Source: Bradyrhizobium mercantei (lineage in GTDB: Bacteria; Pseudomonadota; Alphaproteobacteria; Rhizobiales; Xanthobacteraceae). Taken from it: a DNA stretch of 64,000 nucleotides. Under the pieces are notes generated by a model that worked only from the letters and a program-made list of their open reading frames with translations, made no database searches and was not told the DNA's origin. The position numbers were made by a program, and so were the translations under genes. How positions within the stretch are numbered: the stretch's first letter is position 1; every line of letters begins with the position of its first letter. Below, one piece after another: positions 42,810-51,880 of the stretch. Location: positions 124,001 to 188,000 of the forward strand of contig NZ_MKFI01000007.1 in NCBI RefSeq assembly GCF_001982635.1. The letters run 5' to 3'.

Positions 42810-43958
42810 ATGTCGACCACCACCTATGCCCCTGAAGAATCGGCCAAAATCGGCCTCCGCCCGTTGCGGCGGACGATCAAGCGGGTGAGCCTCGGGCTCG
42901 CCGCCCTGCTCGGCATAGCCGTCGCCGCCGACTTTGGCTACGACTACCTCACCACCGGGCGTTACCTGGAATCGACCGACGACGCCTATGTGAAGGCGGA
43001 CTCGACGATCATCGCGCCGAAGGTCTCGGGCTATATCGCCAAGGTGCTGGTCACCGACAACCAGCCGGTGAAGGCCGGCCAGCTGCTGGCCCAGATCGAC
43101 GACCGCGACTACCGCACGGCGCTCGGCCAGGCCAGGGCCGACGTCGACGCCGCCCAGGCTTCGGTGCGCAACCTCGATGCGCAGCTTGAATTGCAGCAGC
43201 CGATCATCGACCAGAGCACTGCCGACGTCAGCGCCGCCGAGGCCAATCTGAAATTCGCCCAGGAGGAGCAGACCCGCTACGACGGGCTGATGAAATCAGG
43301 CTCCGGCACCATTCAGCGCGCCCAGCAGACCGACGCTGCGCTGCGCGCCAACACCGCGCAATTGCAACACGCGAAGTCGGCGCTGTCGGCGGCACAGCGC
43401 AAGGTCGACGTGCTGACCACGCAGCGCGCCCAGGCTGTCGCACAGGTCGATCGCGCCCGCGCCGTCGAGCAGCAGGCCGAGCTCAATTTGTCCTATACGA
43501 GGATCACCGCGCCGGTCGACGGCACGGTCGGCGCCCGCACGCTGCGCGTCGGGCAGTACGTGCAGGCCGGCACCCAGCTGATGGCGGTGGTGCCGCTCGA
43601 TGCGGTCTATGTGGTCGCCAATTTCAAGGAGACCCAGCTGACCCATGTCCGCAACGGCCAGCCGGTCGAGATCACAGTCGACAGCTTTCACGGCACCACG
43701 CTGAAGGGCCATGTCGACAGCCTGTCGCCGGCCAGCGGTCTCGAATTCGCACTGCTGCCGCCCGACAACGCCACCGGCAACTTCACCAAGATCGTGCAGC
43801 GCGTGCCGGTGAAGATCGTGCTCGACGATCACAGCCTGACCGGCCTGTTGCGGCCGGGCATGTCGGCGATCCCGACGGTCAACACCAAGGCCACGGTGCT
43901 GGCCGAGCGCGAGGAGAAGCGGCGGCTGGCGTCAGCGACGCGGGCGAACGGGGGATAG
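42810..43958 (+). CDS. HlyD/EmrA-type membrane-fusion protein
   Basis: A 382-residue membrane-fusion protein. One N-terminal helix (VSLGLAALLGIAVAADFG), then the family motif STDDAYVKADSTIIAPKVSGYIAKV, a coiled-coil hairpin at about residues 110-220, and a lipoyl/beta-barrel half (TRITAPVDGTVGARTLRVGQYV). It links an inner-membrane exporter to an outer-membrane channel. AGGAGAAG just upstream supports the ATG at 42810. The partner EmrB-like exporter starts 488 bp downstream, beyond repeats. Confidence 0.92.
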   Translation: MSTTTYAPEESAKIGLRPLRRTIKRVSLGLAALLGIAVAADFGYDYLTTGRYLESTDDAYVKADSTIIAPKVSGYIAKVLVTDNQPVKAGQLLAQIDDRDYRTALGQARADVDAAQASVRNLDAQLELQQPIIDQSTADVSAAEANLKFAQEEQTRYDGLMKSGSGTIQRAQQTDAALRANTAQLQHAKSALSAAQRKVDVLTTQRAQAVAQVDRARAVEQQAELNLSYTRITAPVDGTVGARTLRVGQYVQAGTQLMAVVPLDAVYVVANFKETQLTHVRNGQPVEITVDSFHGTTLKGHVDSLSPASGLEFALLPPDNATGNFTKIVQRVPVKIVLDDHSLTGLLRPGMSAIPTVNTKATVLAEREEKRRLASATRANGG

Positions 43959-43983
43959 CGGCAGGCGCTTCTTCGATTGGCTG

Positions 43984-44012
43984 ACGCGATCGATCGTAAA
44001 GATCGATCGCGT
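43984..44012. terminator. Hairpin after the EmrA-like gene
   Basis: ACGCGATCGATC pairs perfectly with GATCGATCGCGT (12 bp) around a 5-nt loop, 25 bp past the EmrA-like stop. There is no T-run; it may terminate or attenuate transcription toward the exporter gene. Confidence 0.45.
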
Positions 44013-44070
44013 TTCACTGCGTCTGCGTCTGTCTTCGCGTCCGTCTTCGCGCAGCGAGCACTGGCGGGAG

Positions 44071-44262
44071 GGCTCCCTCCCCCCTTGCGGGGGAGGGTTG
44101 GGGAGAGGGGTGCCGCTTGCGCTGAATGCTGTTGGTTTGCGACGACGCTCGCTGTCACCGGTCACGCGTACGGCAAGATTGAACTGTCTCAGGCAAATCT
44201 CTGACGTCAGCGCTCGGGGCCACCCCTCTCCCCACCCTCCCCCCGCAAGGGGGGAGGGAGCC
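44071..44262. repeat. Long inverted repeat between efflux genes
   Basis: GGCTCCCTCCCCCCTTGCGG begins a 42-bp arm at 44071-44112 that is inverted almost exactly at 44221-44262 (ending GGGGGGAGGGAGCC), with about 108 bp between. It is a repeat of the C-rich type common next to Bradyrhizobium genes; a related element is at 55830-55970. No gene is present in this 488-bp gap. Confidence 0.75.
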
Positions 44263-44446
44263 GATCCAGCGTGCTCACCTCACCAATCGACACACCCGCA
44301 CAACCGAACGCCGCGCCGAACGGTAGCGCGGTCGCAAGACCGCCGCGCGATTATCAATCGCGACCGAACAATCTTTCCAGTCTTTCCCGAATTATCGAAA
44401 GCGGCCGCCTAATCCATGTTGTGTGGGCAAGCGAGAGAACACGCCG

Positions 44447-46054
44447 ATGACCGCGCTCCAGCCCACCACCAACGCCGCCGACCTCCCCGCCCCCGCCGCA
44501 CCGGCGGCGCCGTCGATCCCGACCAAGACCTGGATTGCGGTGATCGGCGCCACGCTCGGCGCGTTCATGGCGGTACTCAACATCCAGATCGTCAATGCCT
44601 CGCTGGCCGACGTGCAGGGCGCGATCGGCGCCGGGATCGACGACGGCGGCTGGATCTCGACCTCCTACCTGATCGCCGAGATCGTGGTGATCCCGCTGTC
44701 CGGCTGGCTCGCGCAGGTGTTCTCGGTGCGCATCTATCTGCTCACCAATGCGGCCCTGTTCCTGGTGTTCTCGGCGGCGTGCGCGCTGGCGCAGGACCTG
44801 CCGCAGATGATCGCGCTGCGCGCCGTGCAGGGTTTTACCGGCGGCGTGCTGATCCCGATGGCGTTCACCCTGATCATCACGCTGCTGCCGAAGGCCAAGC
44901 AGCCGATCGGACTCGCGATGTTCGCACTGTCGGCGACGTTCGCGCCCGCGATCGGCCCGACCATCGGCGGCTATCTCACCGAGAACTGGGGTTGGCAGTA
45001 CATCTTCTATGTCAACCTCGTGCCCGGCGCCGTGATGATCGCGATGCTGTACGTCTCGCTCGATCCGAGCCCGATGAAGCTGTCGCTGATCCGCCAGGGC
45101 GACTGGCTCGGCATCATCACCATGGCGATCGGCCTCGCCGCGCTGCAAACCGTGCTGGAAGAAGGCAACAAGGACGACTGGTTCGGCTCGCCGTTCATCG
45201 TCCGCCTGTCTGTCATCGCAGCCGTCGCGCTGGTCGCCTTCCTGATCGTCGAATTCACCGTCGAGAAGCCGCTGCTCAATCTGCGCCTGCTCGCCCGCCG
45301 CAATTTCGGCTTCGGCATGCTGGCCAATTTCCTGCTCGGCATCGCGCTGTACGGCTCGGTGTTCATCCTGCCGCAGTATCTGGCGCGCATCCAGGGCTAC
45401 AATGCCGAGCAGATCGGCATGGTGCTGGCCTGGACCGGCCTGCCGCAGCTTGCGCTGATCCCGCTGGTGCCGCGGCTGATGCAGCGCTTCGATCCCCGCA
45501 TCATCATCAGCATCGGCTTCGCACTGTTCGCCGGCTCCAACTTCATGAACATCTTCATGACCAACGATTACGCCACCGACCAGCTGTTCTGGCCCAACAT
45601 CGTCCGCGCCATCGGCCAGGCGCTGGTGATGGCCCCGCTGTCGGCGGTCGCGACCGCGGGCATCGAGCTGGAGAACGCGGGCTCGGCCTCCGCTTTGTTC
45701 AACATGATGCGCAATCTCGGCGGCGCGGTCGGCATTGCGGTGTTGCAGACGGTCCTGACCAAGCGCGAGCAGTATCACTCCAACGTGCTGATGCAGTCGG
45801 TCTCGCTGCTGGAACAGGCGACCCGCAGCCGGATCGAGCAGCTGACGCAGTATTTCATGAGCCACGGCGTCGCCGACCCGATGTCGGCCGCCAACCGCGC
45901 CATCGGCGCGATCGGCAAGGTCGTGCAGAAGCAGGCCTATATCCTCGCCTTCAGTGATACTTTCTATTTGCTCGGCGTGGCGCTGATCGTCGCGCTGGCG
46001 GCGACGTTGTTCCTGAAGAAGCCGGGCCAGCTCGCTGGCGGCGGTGCGCACTAA
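44447..46054 (+). CDS. DHA2-family efflux transporter (EmrB-like)
   Basis: A 535-residue major-facilitator exporter with about 14 helices. The opening TWIAVIGATLGAFMAVLNIQ, then NASLADVQGAIGAGIDDGGWIS, is typical of EmrB, and GNAxxxFAPAIGPTIGGYLTE-like motif C occurs (ATFAPAIGPTIGGYLTENWG). It exports drugs or phenolics with the EmrA-like protein. The ATG at 44447 is preferred over an in-frame GTG at 44423. It is followed 30 bp later by an AhpD-like gene. Confidence 0.92.
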   Translation: MTALQPTTNAADLPAPAAPAAPSIPTKTWIAVIGATLGAFMAVLNIQIVNASLADVQGAIGAGIDDGGWISTSYLIAEIVVIPLSGWLAQVFSVRIYLLTNAALFLVFSAACALAQDLPQMIALRAVQGFTGGVLIPMAFTLIITLLPKAKQPIGLAMFALSATFAPAIGPTIGGYLTENWGWQYIFYVNLVPGAVMIAMLYVSLDPSPMKLSLIRQGDWLGIITMAIGLAALQTVLEEGNKDDWFGSPFIVRLSVIAAVALVAFLIVEFTVEKPLLNLRLLARRNFGFGMLANFLLGIALYGSVFILPQYLARIQGYNAEQIGMVLAWTGLPQLALIPLVPRLMQRFDPRIIISIGFALFAGSNFMNIFMTNDYATDQLFWPNIVRAIGQALVMAPLSAVATAGIELENAGSASALFNMMRNLGGAVGIAVLQTVLTKREQYHSNVLMQSVSLLEQATRSRIEQLTQYFMSHGVADPMSAANRAIGAIGKVVQKQAYILAFSDTFYLLGVALIVALAATLFLKKPGQLAGGGAH

Positions 46055-46084
46055 TCAATATTCACCACAGCAAGGAGAACGACC

Positions 46085-46543
46085 ATGAAACCCCGCATGA
46101 ACTTCTACCAGGCCGCGCCCGAAACCATCAAAGCGCTGGTCGGCGTGGAAAGCCAGATCACCGCGAGCGGTCTCGAGCAATCGCTGATCGAGCTGGTCAA
46201 GACCCGCGCCTCCCAGATCAACGGCTGCGCCTACTGCATCAACATGCACACCGAGGACGCCCGCAAGCACGGCGAGACCGAGCAGCGGCTCTATCTGCTC
46301 GACGCCTGGCGCGAGTCGCCGCTTTACTCTGAACGCGAGCGCGCGGCGCTGGCCTGGACCGAAGCGCTGACGCTGATTGCAGAGACGCATGCGCCCGATG
46401 CCGACTACGAGGCGGTGCGCGCCCAGTTCACGGACGGCGAGCTGGTCAACCTGACTACGCTGATCGGCGCCATCAACGCCTGGAACCGGATCGCGATCGG
46501 CTTCCGCGCGGTGCATCCTGTGAAGGTGAAGGTCGCGGCGTGA
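46085..46543 (+). CDS. Carboxymuconolactone decarboxylase-family (AhpD-like) protein
   Basis: 152 residues, all-alpha AhpD-like. The redox motif CAYCINMH (Cys48, Cys51, His55) is the CxxCxxxH of alkylhydroperoxidase AhpD-type proteins. It probably has peroxidase or disulfide activity. AAGGAGAACGACC upstream is a strong ribosome site. It is 30 bp after the EmrB-like gene and so likely in its operon. Confidence 0.93.
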   Translation: MKPRMNFYQAAPETIKALVGVESQITASGLEQSLIELVKTRASQINGCAYCINMHTEDARKHGETEQRLYLLDAWRESPLYSERERAALAWTEALTLIAETHAPDADYEAVRAQFTDGELVNLTTLIGAINAWNRIAIGFRAVHPVKVKVAA

Positions 46544-46571
46544 GGACGATACTGTCCGCCATATATTCAGC

Positions 46572-46676
46572 TGTCATGCCCCGCTTCATGCGGGGCATCC
46601 AGTACGCCGCGGCTTCTCGGCTCAAGCACCGCGGTCTCTGGAATACTGGATCGCCCGGTCAAGCCGGGCGATGACA
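46572..46676. repeat. Palindromic intergenic repeat, family C variant
   Basis: GTCATGCCCCGC...GCGGGGCATCCAGTA at the left and TACTGGATCGCCCGGTC...CCGGGCGATGAC at the right form nested palindromes between the convergent AhpD-like and transaminase genes. Confidence 0.7.
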
Positions 46677-46693
46677 TTGCGGATGGGGATTGA

Positions 46694-47560
46694 TTAAACC
46701 GCAGTCGCCAGGGCGAACTCGACATAGATCTCGCGCAGGCGATCGGTGATCGGCCCGACCTTGCCGTTGCCGACCGTCTTGCCGTCGATCGCGACCACGC
46801 CCTGCACGAACACCGAGGCGCTGGTGATGAAGGCTTCCTTGGCGGCGAGCGCTTCCTCGACCGTGAAGGCACGCTCCTCGATCCGGAGCTGGCGCTCCTC
46901 GGCGAGCTTGACCACCGCCTTGCGGGTGCAGCCGGGCAGGATCTCGTTGCCGTTCTGCCTGGTCACGATGACATCGTCCTGGGTGACGATGAAGGACGAG
47001 GACGAGCCGCCCTCGGTGACCTTGCCGTCCTCGATCATCCAGGCCTCGCCGGCGCCGGCCGCCGCCGCGGCCTGCTTGGCCAGCACCTGCGCCAGCAGCG
47101 CCACGCTCTTGATGTCGCGCCGCTCCCAGCGGATGTCGGGCACCGTGATGACGTTGATGCCGGTCTTGGCCGACGGCGCGTTGATGATGTCCTTTTCCGA
47201 GGTGAACATCACAAGCGTCGGCTTGACGTTCGCCTCTGCCTTCGGGAAGGCGAAGTCGCGGCCCTTGTCGGCGCCGCGGGTGACCTCGAGATAGACCATG
47301 CCGTTGACGAGGTCGTTGCGCCTGACCAGTTCCTTCTGGATCTCCTCGATCCGCTCCAGCGTCTCCGGCAGCGCGAGCTGGATTTCGCCGACCGACCGCT
47401 TCAGCCGGGCCAGATGCGAGGCATTGTCGATCAGCTTGCCCTCCAGCACCGCCGCCACCTCGTAGATGCCGTCGGCGAACAGGAAACCGCGGTCGAACAC
47501 CGAGACCTTGGCCTCGGAATGCGGCACGAACGAGCCGTTGACGTAAGCGATCTTTTCCAC
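46694..47560 (-). CDS. D-amino-acid transaminase (PLP fold type IV)
   Basis: 288 residues, the length of D-alanine aminotransferase. The opening YVNGSFVPHSEAKVSVFDRGF and FADGIYEVAAVLEGKL are typical of fold-type-IV enzymes. The catalytic lysine is in the RRDIKSVALLAQVLAKQAA block and EGGSSSSFIV is the phosphate-binding part. It interconverts D-amino acids and 2-oxo acids. GTG at 47560 has AGGAG upstream. It lies 196 bp after the ABC ATPase gene, separated by repeat B. Confidence 0.92.
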   Translation of the reverse strand: MEKIAYVNGSFVPHSEAKVSVFDRGFLFADGIYEVAAVLEGKLIDNASHLARLKRSVGEIQLALPETLERIEEIQKELVRRNDLVNGMVYLEVTRGADKGRDFAFPKAEANVKPTLVMFTSEKDIINAPSAKTGINVITVPDIRWERRDIKSVALLAQVLAKQAAAAAGAGEAWMIEDGKVTEGGSSSSFIVTQDDVIVTRQNGNEILPGCTRKAVVKLAEERQLRIEERAFTVEEALAAKEAFITSASVFVQGVVAIDGKTVGNGKVGPITDRLREIYVEFALATAV

Positions 47561-47655
47561 GCGAGTTCTCCTGCGGACGAAAGGCTGGGTTTCAGGCCTT
47601 CGTATACGCAAAATGTTAACGGGGGAAAACCCCTGAGGGGGCCCGTGGCCCTCCC

Positions 47656-47742
47656 CGTCATTGCGAGCGGAGCGAAGCAATCCATGGCTCCGCATATGCG
47701 GACAGCTGGATTGCTTCGTCGCTGCGCTCCTCGCAATGACGA
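47656..47742. repeat. Palindromic intergenic repeat, family B
   Basis: CGTCATTGCGAGCGGAGCGA and CGCTCCTCGCAATGACG arms enclose GCAATCCATGG and CTGGATTGC, matching the copy at 41659-41744. Confidence 0.8.
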
Positions 47743-47756
47743 GGATGGGCCCTGCC

Positions 47757-48488
47757 CTAGTGCTGCAAGATCTTCGACAGGAACTTCTGCGCGCGGTCGC
47801 TGCGCGGCGTGCCGAAGAAGTCGGCCTTCTTGGCGTCCTCGACGATCTCACCGCGGTCCATGAAGATCACGCGGTCGGCGACCTTGTTGGCAAAACCCAT
47901 TTCGTGGGTCACGACCATCATGGTCATGCCCTCGCGGGCGAGGTCGACCATGACGTCGAGCACCTCGCTGATCATTTCCGGGTCGAGCGCCGAGGTCGGC
48001 TCGTCGAACAGCATCGCGATCGGGTCCATCGCCAGCGCGCGGGCGATCGCGACGCGCTGCTGCTGGCCGCCGGACAACTCCGCCGGATACTTCCTGGCGT
48101 GATCCTTCAGCCCGACGCGCTCCAGGAGCTTCGTCGCCTTGGCGGTGGCATCGTCATGCTTGCGGCCCAACACCTTCTCCTGCGCGAGGCGGAGATTGTC
48201 GATGATCCGCAGATGCGGGAACAGCTCGAAGTGCTGGAACACCATGCCGACGCGCGAGCGCAGCTTCGGCAGGTCGGTCTTGGGATCGTTGACCTTGACG
48301 CCGTCCAGCACGATTTCGCCGCCCTGGATCGGCTCCAGCGCGTTGACGCATTTGATCAGGGTCGACTTGCCCGAGCCGGACGGCCCGCAAACCACCACCA
48401 CCTCGCCCTTGGCGACGCTGGTGGTGCAGTCCTTCAGCACCTGGAAGGCCGGCCCGTACCATTTATTGACGTGATTGATCTCGATCAT
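47757..48488 (-). CDS. Amino-acid ABC transporter ATP-binding protein (GltL-like)
   Basis: 243 residues. Walker A is GPSGSGKST, the signature LSGGQQQRVAIARAL, Walker B MLFDEPTSALD, and the H-loop VVTHEMG. It powers the polar amino-acid importer formed with the two permeases and binding protein upstream, a glutamate/aspartate-type system. It begins 19 bp after the second permease gene. Confidence 0.95.
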   Translation of the reverse strand: MIEINHVNKWYGPAFQVLKDCTTSVAKGEVVVVCGPSGSGKSTLIKCVNALEPIQGGEIVLDGVKVNDPKTDLPKLRSRVGMVFQHFELFPHLRIIDNLRLAQEKVLGRKHDDATAKATKLLERVGLKDHARKYPAELSGGQQQRVAIARALAMDPIAMLFDEPTSALDPEMISEVLDVMVDLAREGMTMMVVTHEMGFANKVADRVIFMDRGEIVEDAKKADFFGTPRSDRAQKFLSKILQH

Positions 48489-48507
48489 GACGGCTCAACT
48501 TGTTTGT

Positions 48508-49206
48508 TCAGCGAACAATGGCGATCCGCGCCTGCAGGCGGCGGACGCCATAGGACGCGACACAGGAAATGACGAAGTAGACCAGCGCGGCGAACAGGTA
48601 CATTTCGACCAGACGGCCGTCGCGCTGCGCGACCTTGCTGGCGGCGCCGAGGAAGTCCGGGATCGACAGCACGTAGACCAGCGAGGTGTCCTGGAACAGC
48701 ACGATGGTCTGCGTCAGCAGCACCGGCAGCATGTTGCGGAACGCCTGCGGCAGCACGACGTAGCGCATCGACTGCGCGTAGGTCAGGCCGAGCGCGCTGG
48801 CCGCGGCCGGCTGGCCCTTCGAGATCGACTGGATGCCGGCGCGCATGATCTCGGAGAAATAGGCTGCCTCGAATGCAATGAAGGTGATCAGCGAGGAGGC
48901 GAAGGCGCCGACCGTGATCGGCCGCGACGCGCCGGTCAGCCACTGCCCGATATAGGGCACCAGGAAGTAGAACCAGAAGATCACCAGCACCAGCGGCAGC
49001 GAGCGGATGAAGTCGACATAGAAGCCGGCGATGCGCCCGAGCACCTTGTAGCTCGACAACCGCATCAGGGCGATCAGGGTGCCGAACACGAGGCCGCCGA
49101 ACGCGGCCAGCGCCGTCAGGGTCAGCGTGAAGCGCATGCCCTCCAGAAACAGATAGGGCAGCGCGCGGCGGATGACGTCGAAATCGAAATTGCCGAGCAT
49201 CGTCAT
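48508..49206 (-). CDS. Amino-acid ABC transporter permease (GltK-like)
   Basis: 232 residues with about five helices and the permease EAA-type loop (EAAYFSEIMRAGIQSISKGQ, then PAAASALGLTYAQSMRYVVLPQAF). The start ATG at 49206 overlaps the stop of the other permease as ATGA, so they are translated as a pair. It forms the importer with the neighbouring subunits. Confidence 0.94.
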   Translation of the reverse strand: MTMLGNFDFDVIRRALPYLFLEGMRFTLTLTALAAFGGLVFGTLIALMRLSSYKVLGRIAGFYVDFIRSLPLVLVIFWFYFLVPYIGQWLTGASRPITVGAFASSLITFIAFEAAYFSEIMRAGIQSISKGQPAAASALGLTYAQSMRYVVLPQAFRNMLPVLLTQTIVLFQDTSLVYVLSIPDFLGAASKVAQRDGRLVEMYLFAALVYFVISCVASYGVRRLQARIAIVR

Positions 49207-49934
49207 TTGCCCGTGATGTAGCCGGGGATCGCGACATAGCGCTCGAGGAAGCGCATCGCGGTGACCACGACGAAATTGAGGAGAAGGTAGAGCACGGTCG
49301 CCGCGGTGAAGGCCTCGAACACCTGGAACGAGAATTCCTGCATCGAACGCGCCTGGCCGGTCAACTCGATCAGGCCGATGGTGATCGCGACCGCGCTGTT
49401 CTTGATGGTGTTGAGGAATTCGGAGGTCAGCGGCGGCAGGATGATGCGGAACGCCATCGGCAGCAGCACGTAACGATAGGTCTGCACCGTGGTCAGGCCG
49501 AGCGCGGTCGAGGCCTGCTTCTGCCCGCGCGGCAGCGAGGTGATGCCGGCCTGCAATTGCACGGCAACGCGCGCCGACATGAACAGGCCGACGCCGATCG
49601 CCGCGGTCCAGAACGGCGCGTTCGGCAATTGCTTCAGCCAAAGCCCGGCGGACCTCGGTAGCAGCTCGGGCAGCACGAAGAACCACAGGAAGAGCTGCAC
49701 CAGCAGCGGCATGTTGCGGAAGAACTCGACCCAGCAAAAGCCGATCCACGACGCCGTCTTCGACGGCAGCGTGCGCAGCACGCCGATCACCGAGCCGGAC
49801 ACCAGCGCGATGATCCAGGCGAGCACCGACACCTTGACGGTGACCACCAGCCCCGACAGCAACAGGTCGAGATAGGTGCCGGTCCCCATCGGGTTCGGCT
49901 CGAGAAAGATGTGCCAGTTCCAATTGTAGTTCAC
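49203..49934 (-). CDS. Amino-acid ABC transporter permease (GltJ-like)
   Basis: 243 residues with about five helices. The EAA-type loop is ARVAVQLQAGITSLPRGQKQ, followed by ASTALGLTTVQTYRYVLLPMAF. GltJ-type permeases open with the NWHIFLEPNP-like segment seen here. It lies 151 bp after the binding-protein gene, with a strong RNA stem between. Confidence 0.94.
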   Translation of the reverse strand: MNYNWNWHIFLEPNPMGTGTYLDLLLSGLVVTVKVSVLAWIIALVSGSVIGVLRTLPSKTASWIGFCWVEFFRNMPLLVQLFLWFFVLPELLPRSAGLWLKQLPNAPFWTAAIGVGLFMSARVAVQLQAGITSLPRGQKQASTALGLTTVQTYRYVLLPMAFRIILPPLTSEFLNTIKNSAVAITIGLIELTGQARSMQEFSFQVFEAFTAATVLYLLLNFVVVTAMRFLERYVAIPGYITGK

Positions 49935-49998
49935 AGGTCCCCCACGCGGCCGCGCCGGTCACGCATTACGCCGACATTGCGCGCGGCGTCTATGCAAA

Positions 49999-50032
49999 TG
50001 TCCGGCCATTCTCCTCCAAAAATGGCCGGACA
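49999..50032 (-). terminator. RNA stem between binding protein and permease genes
   Basis: TGTCCGGCCATT and AATGGCCGGACA form a perfect 12-bp stem with a 10-nt loop, 54 bp after the binding-protein stop on the minus strand. There is no T-run, so it may act as an attenuator or protect the upstream mRNA, giving more binding protein than permease. Confidence 0.55.
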
Positions 50033-50085
50033 CGCTATCTCAGGACCCGCCGCCGAGCGGCGACAGGTCATCCGCAGCAGTGCGA

Positions 50086-51003
50086 TCAGTTGACCAGATA
50101 CGCATCCGGATCGGGCGAGTCCGACGGCTTCGCAAACTGCTTCTTCATCTCCGGTCCAGCGGGCGAGTTGAGATTGAGGCCCTTCGGCGGGATCTTCTGG
50201 GTGAACCACTTGTCATAGATCTTCTGGCCCTCGCCGCTGGTGTAGAGCGCGGTGGTGGCGGCGTCGACGACCTTCTTGAACGGCGCGTCATCCTTGCGCA
50301 GCATGATGCCGTAGGGCTCGGGCTTGGAGAATGCGTCCTTGGAGATCACATAATCGTCCGGCGACTTCGAGCCGGCGACGAGGCTCGCGAGCAGGATGTC
50401 GTCCATCACGAAGGCCACCGCGCGATCGGTCTCGACCATCAGGAAGGCCTCGGCATGGTCCTTGGCCGGGATGATATTGACGCTCAGCCCGCGCGCGAGG
50501 TTGGCCTCGGTGAGCTGCTTGATGTTGGTGGTGCCGGCGGTCGAGACCACCGTCTTGCCCTTCAGATCATCGATCGAATTGATCTTGCTCGCCTTCTTCG
50601 TGACGTAGCGGCTGGCGGTCAGGAAGTGGGAATTGGTGAAGGCGACCTGCTTCTGGCGCTCGGCATTGTTGGTGGTCGAGCCGCATTCGAGGTCGACGGT
50701 GCCGTTGGCCATCAGCGGGATGCGCGTCGCCGAGGTCACCGGGTTGAGCTTGACCTCGAGCTTGTCGAGCTTGAGCTCCTTCTTGATCGCATCGACGATC
50801 TTGTAGCAGATGTCCATCGCGTAGCCGACGGGCTTCTGGTTGTCGTCGAGATAGGAGAACGGGATCGATGAATCGCGATAGCCGAGCGTGATCGCCCCGG
50901 TGTCCTTGATGTTCTTCAGCGTTCCGGTCAGTTCCTGGGCCTGCGCCTGGCTCGCGCCGAACGCGGCGGCGAGCGCGAGGCCGATGAGATATTTGCGTGT
51001 CAT
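50086..51003 (-). CDS. Amino-acid ABC transporter substrate-binding protein (GltI-like)
   Basis: 305 residues with a signal peptide (MTRKYLIGLALAAAFGASQA). The body is a type-2 periplasmic-binding protein (TLKNIKDTGAITLGYRDSSI, then VGYAMDICYKIVDAIKKEL), like GltI, which binds glutamate and aspartate. It begins 28 bp after the hydrolase gene and is followed by the permeases and ATPase. Confidence 0.94.
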   Translation of the reverse strand: MTRKYLIGLALAAAFGASQAQAQELTGTLKNIKDTGAITLGYRDSSIPFSYLDDNQKPVGYAMDICYKIVDAIKKELKLDKLEVKLNPVTSATRIPLMANGTVDLECGSTTNNAERQKQVAFTNSHFLTASRYVTKKASKINSIDDLKGKTVVSTAGTTNIKQLTEANLARGLSVNIIPAKDHAEAFLMVETDRAVAFVMDDILLASLVAGSKSPDDYVISKDAFSKPEPYGIMLRKDDAPFKKVVDAATTALYTSGEGQKIYDKWFTQKIPPKGLNLNSPAGPEMKKQFAKPSDSPDPDAYLVN

Positions 51004-51031
51004 ACGTCTACTCCTTCGTGGAACGGTCGAT

Positions 51032-51880
51032 TTAGTGTGTGAGAATATCGGCGAGGACGGGTGCGATGTAGCGGCGAAACTGCTCCGGATTCTCGCTCAT
51101 TGGAAAATGACCGAGCTGCTCCATGATCGTGACGCTGGCGCCCCCTATAGCCGCTGCTGTCCGCCTCGTGTCCTCGGGCGTGCAGGAGAAATCATACTCG
51201 CCCGTGAGCAGATACAGGTTGCATACTTTAGTATCGATTGACGCGACCCTGCCGCGCAGGTCGCCATCGACACGGTAGAAATACAGGTCGCCCTTGAACA
51301 CGCCGGGGCCGCCCTGCTTGTAGGCCCACAGCGTTTCCATTCTCGCCGCCTCCGGACTTTGCGGCGCAATCAGCCCGGACACCAGCGCGGCGCAGACCTC
51401 GCCGCCGTGAACATCGGGGCGGTTGAGCCAAGCGGTGTCATACCACGGCGCCTGGAAATCGGCAGCCTCGAGCCCGATCAGCGCGCGAAACTCGGCGGCA
51501 TATTCGATCGCAAGGTTAAGCACGATGCGGCCGCCGATCGAGCAGCCCATCACGACCGGCTTCTCCAGCCCCAACGCGCGGCAGAAGGCGCGGATGGTCT
51601 CGGTGTAGCGCGCAGTGGTGAGTTGATATTCATCGCCGGCCCAGCTCTTCGGCGGATTCGACTTGCCATGCCAGGGCATATCGAAGGCAATGATGCGGAA
51701 ATTTTCGGCAAATTGCGCGTCTGCGAGCAGGTGCCGCCACTGCCGCGCGTCGGATCCCGCGGTGTGCAGGCAGACCAGCGGAATGCCCGTGCCGTTCTCC
51801 TCGAAATAGATGCGGTGCAGCTCGCCGCCGATCTCGACGTGAACATAGCGGCCGACCATCGGCTCGATATGACCGTTCAT
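51032..51880 (-). CDS. Alpha/beta-hydrolase
   Basis: 282 residues. The nucleophile elbow is GCSIGG (G-x-S-x-G), and the oxyanion-side segment PLVCLHTAGSDARQWRHLL is typical. The last His is in QLGHFPMSENPEQF. It hydrolyses an ester, lactone or amide; the substrate is not readable. The ATG at 51880 overlaps the stop of the upstream gene in ATGA, and the ABC binding protein follows after 28 bp, so its substrate may supply the transported amino acid. Confidence 0.87.
   Translation of the reverse strand: MNGHIEPMVGRYVHVEIGGELHRIYFEENGTGIPLVCLHTAGSDARQWRHLLADAQFAENFRIIAFDMPWHGKSNPPKSWAGDEYQLTTARYTETIRAFCRALGLEKPVVMGCSIGGRIVLNLAIEYAAEFRALIGLEAADFQAPWYDTAWLNRPDVHGGEVCAALVSGLIAPQSPEAARMETLWAYKQGGPGVFKGDLYFYRVDGDLRGRVASIDTKVCNLYLLTGEYDFSCTPEDTRRTAAAIGGASVTIMEQLGHFPMSENPEQFRRYIAPVLADILTH

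Noticed and set aside
44354..46051. 565-codon minus-strand frame opposite the EmrB-like gene
   Set aside because: Antisense to a clear transporter; composition is artefactual.
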